Position numbers and translations under genes: made by a program. Positions 35,857 to 41,202 of a DNA stretch of 41,202 nt are shown piece after piece. The notes under the pieces are model-generated. The model was not told where the DNA came from and did not search any database. It worked only from the letters and a program-made list of their open reading frames with translations. Position 1 is the stretch's first letter; every line of letters begins with the position of its first letter. The DNA is from Candidatus Rokuibacteriota bacterium (GTDB lineage: Bacteria > Methylomirabilota > Methylomirabilia > Rokubacteriales > CSP1-6): the NCBI GenBank assembly GCA_003220495.1, contig QHSP01000065.1, positions 1 to 41,202 on the forward strand, given 5' to 3'.

Positions 35857-36980
35857 CAAGTTCCGGGCTGCTTCAGGTGGGCGATCTCGTACACGACCAC
35901 CGGCCGGTGGAAGCCCTTGAGCTGGAGCGGGCCGACCTCCTTGGCCGCCACGAGGTCGTGCACGGCGGCGTAGATGCGCTGGCTGATGAGGATCTGGCCC
36001 GGCGACGCCTCGGCGCAGAGCCGGAAGGCGAGGTTGGTGACGCTGCCGATGGCCGCGTAGTCGCGCCGGCCCTCGAAGCCAATCGCACCGATCGTCGCGT
36101 AGCCCTTCGCGATCCCCATGCCGAGGTCGAGATCATAGCCCCGTCGCCGCCACTCGGCGCCGAGCACCCGGATCCGCGCCCGCATCGCCTCGGCCATGCG
36201 CACCGCGCGCTCCTCGGGATTCGTGACCGGCACCGGATCGTTGAAGAAGATCATCATGCCGTCGCCGGTGAATCGCTCGAGCGTGCCCTCGTGCTCCAGG
36301 ATGACGCGGCCCGCCTCCGCGTGATAGGCGCCGAGGACCTCCGAGACCTCCTCGGGCTCGGACATCTCGGCGAAGGCGGTGAAGCCGCGCAGGTCGAGGA
36401 ACACCACGCTGATCTCCCGCCGGTGCGGTTTGAGCGGATCGGCGGCGCCGCCGCCGACGATCGCCTCCGCGAGCTGCGGCGAGAAGAACCGCTTGAGCCG
36501 GCTCACCCGCTCGAGCTCGCCGACCTGCTCGGCCACCCGCCGCTCGAGCGTCGCGTTCCAGCGCGCGATCTCCTCCGCCTGCGCGGCGACCGTGTCGTGC
36601 AGCGCCTTGATCCGGAGCATCGAGCGGACCCGCGCCGAGAGGGCGGCGTGGTCCACCGGCTTGGTGAGGTACTCGTCGGCGCCGGCCTCGAGCCCGGCGA
36701 CGATGTCCTTCGCGTCCGTCATGGCCGTGACCAGGATGATCGGCGTGAAGGCGGGGCCGTGCTCCTTCTTGAGCCGGCGGCAGACCTCGATTCCGTCGAC
36801 CTTCGGCATCATGATGTCGAGCAGGATCAGGTCGGGCGCCGACTCGCGGGCGGCCGCGAGCGCCTCGTCGCCGTCCGCCGCGGTCACGACGTCGTACCCG
36901 TCCGCGCCGAGGCGCATTCGCAGGATGCGCAGGTTGGCCGTGTTGTCGTCGGCGATCAGGACGCGCGGCGGAGTCCTCAC
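35856..36980 (-). CDS. Response regulator with class III adenylate/guanylate cyclase domain
   Basis: A 374-residue protein. Residues 1-125 are a receiver domain with phosphoacceptor Asp55 (LILLDIMMP) and Lys107 (YLTKPVD). A helical linker (about 130-180) leads to a class III cyclase domain with metal aspartates in VVFLDLRGFT and FTGDGMMIFF and the Asn/Arg pair in VTNLAFRLC. The base-recognising positions differ from textbook cyclases (LERFTGD, YAAIGSVTN), so whether it makes cAMP, cGMP or nothing is open. GTG start, six bases after the superoxide-reductase-like gene. Phosphorylation probably comes from the histidine kinase of the same operon (inference). Confidence 0.92.
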   Translation of the reverse strand: MRTPPRVLIADDNTANLRILRMRLGADGYDVVTAADGDEALAAARESAPDLILLDIMMPKVDGIEVCRRLKKEHGPAFTPIILVTAMTDAKDIVAGLEAGADEYLTKPVDHAALSARVRSMLRIKALHDTVAAQAEEIARWNATLERRVAEQVGELERVSRLKRFFSPQLAEAIVGGGAADPLKPHRREISVVFLDLRGFTAFAEMSEPEEVSEVLGAYHAEAGRVILEHEGTLERFTGDGMMIFFNDPVPVTNPEERAVRMAEAMRARIRVLGAEWRRRGYDLDLGMGIAKGYATIGAIGFEGRRDYAAIGSVTNLAFRLCAEASPGQILISQRIYAAVHDLVAAKEVGPLQLKGFHRPVVVYEIAHLKQPGT

Positions 36981-36986
36981 CTGACC

Positions 36987-37421
36987 CTAGCGCGTGACGG
37001 CGATCTTCTTCGAGCTCTCCCAGGCGGCCGAATGGGTGGGCTCGGCGACCGCCCGCAGATTGCCGCCTTCGTCGAGCGCGATCGTGAACACGGCCTTCGG
37101 ATACGAAAAGACCGGGTGCAGGTACACGCGGGCGATCTCGGCGCTGTCCTTGTAGAGCGCGATGTAGCGAACGAAGTGCTCGCCGAGCGAGGGATGGGCG
37201 GACCCGGCGCCCACCGTCACCGTGACCTCGAACCACTGTCCGCGCTTGACCGTGTCGGGCGCCTCGAGCTTGGGCGTGTGCTTCTCGTCGTACGACCGGC
37301 GGACCTCGCGATACTCCGGCGTGAACTGCTCGGCCTGTCCCTGCGCGCCGACTCGCGTGGTACCCCCGGCCAGCACGAGAGCCGCCATCGCGACGACCGC
37401 CGACGTCTTTGGATATCTCAT
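36987..37421 (-). CDS. Exported desulfoferrodoxin/superoxide-reductase-like protein with Cys ligand replaced
   Basis: A 144-residue protein with signal peptide (TSAVVAMAALVLAGGTTRVGA), so likely periplasmic. The mature part follows the neelaredoxin/superoxide reductase pattern: EKHTP (His48), AHPSLGEHF (His76, His82), and a C-terminal EPTH (His130). Spacing equals that of the four His iron ligands of superoxide reductase. The Cys ligand of the CNxH motif is Glu127 here. Alternative: a SoxZ-like Ig-fold sulfur carrier partner, which is less well matched. ATG has GAGGAGAGG just upstream. It sits between a response regulator and the cyclase, suggesting an oxidative or redox sensing circuit (inference). 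Confidence 0.72.
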   Translation of the reverse strand: MRYPKTSAVVAMAALVLAGGTTRVGAQGQAEQFTPEYREVRRSYDEKHTPKLEAPDTVKRGQWFEVTVTVGAGSAHPSLGEHFVRYIALYKDSAEIARVYLHPVFSYPKAVFTIALDEGGNLRAVAEPTHSAAWESSKKIAVTR

Positions 37422-37432
37422 GAATCCTCTCC

Positions 37433-37807
37433 TCAGTTCTCGGGGAGAAACCGGTGGATCAGCGCCATCAGATCACGAGGGCTGTACGGCTTGGCCAGAT
37501 AGGCCGAGGCGCCCGCGTCTATCGCCCGGCGGTCGTCGCCGCTCAGGGCGAACGAGGTCACCACCACGAGCGGGATCTTCGCCGTGCGGGGATCGGCCCG
37601 CAAGAGGCGCGTGGCGTCGAGCCCCGACAGCTTGGGGAGCTGGACGTCCATCAGGATCAGGTCGGGCAGCTCGCGCTGCGCGACCGCCAGCCCCTCTTCG
37701 CCGTCCGCGGCCTCCAGCAGACGGTAGGACGTCCGGCTCAAGAGCTGCCTCACGATCTTCCGATTGTACTCGTTGTCCTCGATGTGGAGCACCGTCCGGT
37801 CCCTCAT
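37433..37807 (-). CDS. Single-domain response regulator (CheY/DivK-like)
   Basis: A 124-residue receiver domain without output domain: acidic pocket [10 protein letters not shown] (Glu10, Asp11), phosphoacceptor Asp54 ([10 protein letters not shown]), Thr/Ser in [10 protein letters not shown], Lys106 (YLAKPYS). Its ATG overlaps the histidine kinase stop by 4 bp, so the kinase is its probable phosphodonor. The [10 protein letters not shown] start is common in DivK-type regulators that work through protein contacts. Confidence 0.95.
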   Translation of the reverse strand: MRDRTVLHIEDNEYNRKIVRQLLSRTSYRLLEAADGEEGLAVAQRELPDLILMDVQLPKLSGLDATRLLRADPRTAKIPLVVVTSFALSGDDRRAIDAGASAYLAKPYSPRDLMALIHRFLPEN

Positions 37808-39420
37808 GCGGGCCCTCCGTCCGCGTGCAGCGGCACCGTGAAGAAGAATCGCGATCCCCGGCCTAGCTCGCTCTCGACGCCGATGCGCCCGCCGTGCATC
37901 TCGACCAGGCGCTTCGTGATGCTGAGCCCGAGCCCGGTGCCGCCGTACTCTCTGGTGATCGTGGTGTCGACCTGACGGAACTCGGCGAAGATGTTCTCGA
38001 CCTCTTCCTTGGGAATACCGATCCCGGTATCACTGACCCGGTACGTGAGCCACCCCTCGTCCAGGCGCACGTCGATCTCGACCCGGCCGTGGCGCGTGAA
38101 CTTGAGCGCGTTGCCGGCCAGATTCATCAGGCATTGCGTGATCCGCCGGCCGTCACCGCGGGCCGGCGGGATGTCCGGCGCCACCCACACGCTGAACGCC
38201 AGGCCCTTCTCGATGGCCAGCGACCTCAGGGACGCGTGGACGACGTCCACGATCTCCTGCACCGAGTACTCGTCGACGCCGAGCTCCAGCCGCCCGGCCT
38301 CGATCTTGGACAGGTCGAGCACGTCGTTGATGAGGCGGAGCAGATGGCGGCCGTTGGTCTGGATGTCCACCAGCGGCTCGCGGAGGTTCGGCGGCACCTC
38401 GCCGTAGAGCTCGTCGAGCATGATCTCCGTGAAGCCCAGGATCGCGTTCAGCGGCGTGCGCAGCTCGTGGCTCATGTTCGCGAGGAACTCCGACTTGGCG
38501 CGGCTGGCGAGCTCGAGGCGATCGTTCAGCCCGCGGAGCGTGGCGGCCGCCACCCGCTGCTCGTCGTCGAGCCGGCGGAGCTCGCCGCTCATCCAGTTCA
38601 TCCGCTCGGCGAGCGCGCCGAACTCGTCGCGGTTGGGCACGGCGACCGAGCCCCCGAACCGACCCTCGGCCACCTGGCTCAGGAAGCCGTGGAACTCGCG
38701 CACCGGCAGGATGAAGGACCAGGAGATCACGAACCCGGCGATCAGCGCGACCGCGACGGCGGCGACGGCGAAGCCGGCCATCTGTCGCAGCGAGCGCGCC
38801 TGCGCGGCCGCGATGCTGCGCCGTAAGCTTGCCATCCGCGTGTCCTCCGCGGCGACGAGCGAGCCGACCAGGGTCTCGATCTTCTGGTAGATCGGCTCCT
38901 GCCGCGTCCGCAGCGCCGTCATCGCATCCGCCATCCGGCGGTCGCGGACGGCGTTGGCGATGTCGGCGACGGTCGCCATCGCGTCGTCCTGCGCCACGCG
39001 AATGGCCTGGATCAGCGCGCGTTCCTCGGGCGGCGCGGCTGTCTCGAGCCGCGCGAGCGTGTCGTTGAAGCGATTGTTCTCGCGCAGGATCAGGCCCACC
39101 GAGTCCTCGGACTGGGCGAGCAGCGCCATGGACGTGAAGTGCATCTGCATGGCGAGCGCGTGCTCGATCTGCCGCGACCATCCGACGCGCACCTGGGCCT
39201 GGTCCAGGAGGTCCGTCTGGCGCGCCGTCTCCCTCACGGCTCGCAGGCTCACCGCGGTGATCGCGATGAAGAGCAGGGTGATCAGAAGAAAGCCGGCGAG
39301 CAGCTTGACGTGCACCGACGCGCGGATGCGGGCGACGGCCCGAACCGGCGCCCCGAGCGGCGAGGAGATGAGCGCCATCACGGACGACGCCGCTCGGTCG
39401 GTGGCCGACGCTTCTCGCAT
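37804..39420 (-). CDS. Transmembrane sensor histidine kinase (HAMP-HisKA-HATPase)
   Basis: A 538-residue membrane kinase: helix 1 ([21 protein letters not shown], about 38-58), a periplasmic helical bundle (about 60-210, four-helix/CHASE3-like), helix 2 (about 214-238), HAMP (about 239-290), HisKA with [19 protein letters not shown] (phosphorylated His318), and HATPase with [13 protein letters not shown] (N box), DTGIGIP (G1) and [19 protein letters not shown] (G2). It overlaps its response regulator by 4 bp and lies 13 bp after the cupredoxin-like gene. The start has a weak GGGAG close to ATG; Met15 (39378) is an alternative. Confidence 0.95.
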   Translation of the reverse strand: MREASATDRAASSVMALISSPLGAPVRAVARIRASVHVKLLAGFLLITLLFIAITAVSLRAVRETARQTDLLDQAQVRVGWSRQIEHALAMQMHFTSMALLAQSEDSVGLILRENNRFNDTLARLETAAPPEERALIQAIRVAQDDAMATVADIANAVRDRRMADAMTALRTRQEPIYQKIETLVGSLVAAEDTRMASLRRSIAAAQARSLRQMAGFAVAAVAVALIAGFVISWSFILPVREFHGFLSQVAEGRFGGSVAVPNRDEFGALAERMNWMSGELRRLDDEQRVAAATLRGLNDRLELASRAKSEFLANMSHELRTPLNAILGFTEIMLDELYGEVPPNLREPLVDIQTNGRHLLRLINDVLDLSKIEAGRLELGVDEYSVQEIVDVVHASLRSLAIEKGLAFSVWVAPDIPPARGDGRRITQCLMNLAGNALKFTRHGRVEIDVRLDEGWLTYRVSDTGIGIPKEEVENIFAEFRQVDTTITREYGGTGLGLSITKRLVEMHGGRIGVESELGRGSRFFFTVPLHADGGPA

Positions 39421-39433
39421 GACTCCCGCGCGG

Positions 39434-40147
39434 CTAGCGGGCGGGCATCTCCACGGTCACGGCGGTCGGGTCCTGGTCGCCGACCACGACGTCCTTCGAG
39501 ATCGTGCCGAGCCGTTCCTGCCAGACTTTCAGGGTGTAGCGTCCGGCCGGGAGCCCCCGCAGCTCGAACTCTCCGGCGCCGTTGGTGAGCGCATAGAAAG
39601 GATGCTCGGCGACCACGACCCAGCCGCGCATCCAGGAATGCAGATCGCACGTCACGCGGATGATCTCCGGGTGCGAGAACGAGATCGAGATCGTGCGCCC
39701 TTTCGGCTGCGTGCGGTTGAAGGGCGGATTGGCGGTCGGCGTGGCGTGCAGGTTGTGCAGCAGACGGTCGCTGTTCAGGAAATCGGCCTTTCCGCCGGCC
39801 GGCACGACCACGACCCGGGGCGCGAACATGCACTCCTTCTGGTCCATCGAGGTCGTGGACGGGAGCGCCTCGCCGCCGGCGGCCGCGGGCGGCTTGTCGA
39901 GCCACACGACGGCGCTCCGGATCCCCCCCTGCGGCGACAGCACGAGGTCCTCGGGATTTTTTTCCTTGCCGCACACGTACTGATCGATCGTCACGGCGAG
40001 CTTCTTGAGCTCCGGGGTCGTCCCTTTCAGGACGACCGTACCCTTGATCGTCCCCGCCGCGGCGTCGCGCGGCGCCGCTAGTCCGGCGACGAGCGTGATG
40101 GCGCTCAGGCCCAGCAGCATCGCTCGCGACAACGACAGGGCTCTCAT
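39434..40147 (-). CDS. Exported cupredoxin-like protein with carboxypeptidase-regulatory-like end
   Basis: A 237-residue periplasmic protein with signal peptide ([20 protein letters not shown]). The middle holds type-1 copper-like ligands: His131/His134 ([10 protein letters not shown]), Cys167, His170 and Met173 ([11 protein letters not shown]). The end (about 183-235) is a small beta-sandwich ([22 protein letters not shown]) like carboxypeptidase regulatory or transthyretin-like domains. Similar proteins accompany c-type cytochromes or act as surface/redox proteins; the role here may be to feed a redox signal to the kinase next in the operon (inference). First gene of the operon, weak ribosome site. 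Confidence 0.85.
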   Translation of the reverse strand: MRALSLSRAMLLGLSAITLVAGLAAPRDAAAGTIKGTVVLKGTTPELKKLAVTIDQYVCGKEKNPEDLVLSPQGGIRSAVVWLDKPPAAAGGEALPSTTSMDQKECMFAPRVVVVPAGGKADFLNSDRLLHNLHATPTANPPFNRTQPKGRTISISFSHPEIIRVTCDLHSWMRGWVVVAEHPFYALTNGAGEFELRGLPAGRYTLKVWQERLGTISKDVVVGDQDPTAVTVEMPAR

Positions 40148-40209
40148 CCCAGGACCCACAGTGTACGACAGGTCGGCGGATCCTAGACCTCTTCGGCCTC
40201 GATTTTGCC

Positions 40210-40239
40210 TTGACCGGGCTCGCCCTGACGCGGTATCCG
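40210..40239 (+). promoter_or_regulatory. Candidate sigma-70 promoter TTGACC-18-TATCCG
   Basis: Five of six -35 bases (40210-40215) and a weaker -10 TATCCG (40234-40239) precede the ATG at 40268 by 28 bases, leaving room for the ribosome site GAGGAGG. It lies in the 120-bp gap between divergent genes. Confidence 0.4.
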
Positions 40240-40267
40240 TCGAAGGCAACCGAGGAGGAACACGCTC

Positions 40268-41202
40268 ATGGTGAGCCGGCGAGTCGTCAGATCCTACCAG
40301 GCGCGCTACAGCATGGGAGCCAACAAGGCGTCGATGTACGACCTCACGGACGCGATCGACGTCCACGCCCACGCGCGCGGCCAGGACGAAGAAGAGCCGA
40401 TGCACGCCGCGCAGGAGGCGACGCGCGCCGGCATGAAGGCGGTCCTCTTCAAGAGCATCTCGCCCGGCCGTCCGTGGGACGTGGCGCGCCGGCTCCAGGA
40501 CGACGTCGACCGCTGGGCCGAGCGGGAGAATCTCAGGCCGGTGAAGTGCCTGGCTGCCTGGATCGTCGGCATCCCGTTGAAGCCCATCGACTTCGCCGAG
40601 ATCAAGGCCGCGGTCGAGGGCGGAATTCTCGGAATGTGGATGCCGCCCGTGACCTCGGCGTGGAGCATCTATCGCCTCGGCGGCCGCGGCGTCTGGTTCG
40701 ACAAGGGGCGCCGCTACGACGACCCGGTTCCGCCGACCGCCTGGGACGAGGCGCTCAAGACCGGCATCTATGTGCTCGACGCTCACGGCCGGCTGCTCCC
40801 GGCGATCCGGGACACCGTACGGCTCTGCGCTGATCACGGGGTGGCCCTGTCGTTCGGCCACCTTTCGCCGCAGGAGATGGACGCGCTCGCCGAAGAGATC
40901 GGCGCCATCGGCTACCGCCGGGCGTTCATCGATCATCCCTTCAGCGAGGTGTTCGAGTTCGACGTGCCGAAGATGAAGCGCTGGGCCGACGCCGGCGTAC
41001 GCTTCGCCCTCACCTGGGACGAGCTCTCGCCGCTGCTCGGCGTGGATCCCCAGGACATGGTCGCGGCGATTCGCGCGATCGGGCCCGAGCACTTCATGCT
41101 GTCGAGCGACGCGGGCATCCCGCTGCTGCCGCAGACCGTCGAAGCCTATCGCCTGCTGGCGGCGATGCTCCGCGCCTACGGCATGACCGAGGTCGAGATG
41201 CG
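40268..41202 (+). CDS. DUF6282-type amidohydrolase-like protein (3' end beyond window)
   Basis: The first 311 codons of a TIM-barrel metal-dependent hydrolase-like protein. The N-terminal metal motif is AIDVHAHARG (Asp31, His33, His35); other barrel positions include VLFKSISPG, LSFGHLSPQEMDALAEEIG, AFIDHPF and a late SSDAGIPLLPQ aspartate. This pattern resembles the DUF6282 branch, whose substrates are unknown to me. ATG has GAGGAGG nine bases upstream. It is open at the window edge, and probably only the last part is missing. Confidence 0.87.
   Translation, partial: MVSRRVVRSYQARYSMGANKASMYDLTDAIDVHAHARGQDEEEPMHAAQEATRAGMKAVLFKSISPGRPWDVARRLQDDVDRWAERENLRPVKCLAAWIVGIPLKPIDFAEIKAAVEGGILGMWMPPVTSAWSIYRLGGRGVWFDKGRRYDDPVPPTAWDEALKTGIYVLDAHGRLLPAIRDTVRLCADHGVALSFGHLSPQEMDALAEEIGAIGYRRAFIDHPFSEVFEFDVPKMKRWADAGVRFALTWDELSPLLGVDPQDMVAAIRAIGPEHFMLSSDAGIPLLPQTVEAYRLLAAMLRAYGMTEVEM

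Noticed and set aside
36987-37421. Calling the exported protein SoxZ or SoxY
   Set aside because: The HxP...EHF and EKH blocks and final His fit the superoxide reductase pattern better, and no other Sox genes are nearby.

Overview
This is a 41.2-kb chromosomal window of very GC-rich bacterial DNA, densely packed with genes and free of recognisable rRNA, tRNA, insertion sequences, prophage or CRISPR. The gene mix (RND efflux, peptide ABC uptake, a luciferase-like monooxygenase, CaiB/BaiF CoA-transferase, DapA-type aldolase, periplasmic sulfite oxidase, many sensor kinases, a Sec-type GrdB-like protein) suggests an uncultured soil or subsurface Gram-negative lineage such as Candidatus Rokubacteria/Methylomirabilota or a related proteobacterial-grade phylum. 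That placement is inference from gene content and base composition only.

Layout. 1-6.4 kb (minus): MdtABC-type RND efflux operon, cut by the window edge. 6.5-9.3 kb (plus): a His-rich membrane protein, then a Tat-exported sulfite oxidase and its c-type cytochrome (SorAB-like). 9.4-10.7 kb (minus): patatin-like lipase preceded by two very small membrane/secreted protein genes. 10.9-12.1 kb (plus): a GAF-PAS-HisKA protein without an ATPase domain. 12.1-17.3 kb (minus): an MscS-type channel and a DppABC peptide importer without ATPase genes. 17.5-23.9 kb (plus): ferritin-VIT1 fusion, HAD hydrolase, crotonase, non-haem chloroperoxidase-like hydrolase, TIM-barrel isomerase, dihaem cytochrome c peroxidase, and a DedA-rhodanese fusion. 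24-29.7 kb: DUF1345 protein (minus), SsuD-like monooxygenase, DinB protein, GrdB-like protein, CoA-transferase and a two-helix protein (all plus), DapA-family aldolase (minus). 29.9-34.0 kb (plus): a five-gene DUF4129/MoxR/DUF58 operon. 34.1-35.1 kb: sigma-54 activator. 35.1-40.1 kb (minus): a six-gene signalling operon (cupredoxin-like protein, hybrid-free histidine kinase, response regulator, superoxide-reductase-like protein, response-regulator cyclase, small kinase). 40.3 kb to the end (plus): partial DUF6282-type amidohydrolase.

The most interesting result is that two genes, 3.3 kb apart, each contain one in-frame UGA exactly where relatives have cysteine in the active site: the DedA-rhodanese fusion (UGA at 23741-23743, giving Cys-Ser-Sec-Pro-Asn) and the GrdB-like protein (UGA at 27017-27019, giving Sec-Pro-Val-Cys). 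Both UGAs are followed, 21 and 17 nt later, by the 5-nt apical loop of a strong stem-loop whose loop has G at position two, which matches what is known of bacterial SECIS elements. Ordinary gene calling would truncate both proteins. Both are therefore annotated here as full-length selenoproteins. No selenocysteine machinery gene (selA, selB, selC, selD) lies in the window.

Other points: the superoxide-reductase-like protein keeps all four histidine iron ligands but has Glu in place of the Cys ligand, and several genes lack a Shine-Dalgarno sequence and instead carry a -10-like hexamer 6-9 nt before the start codon, which suggests leaderless mRNAs.
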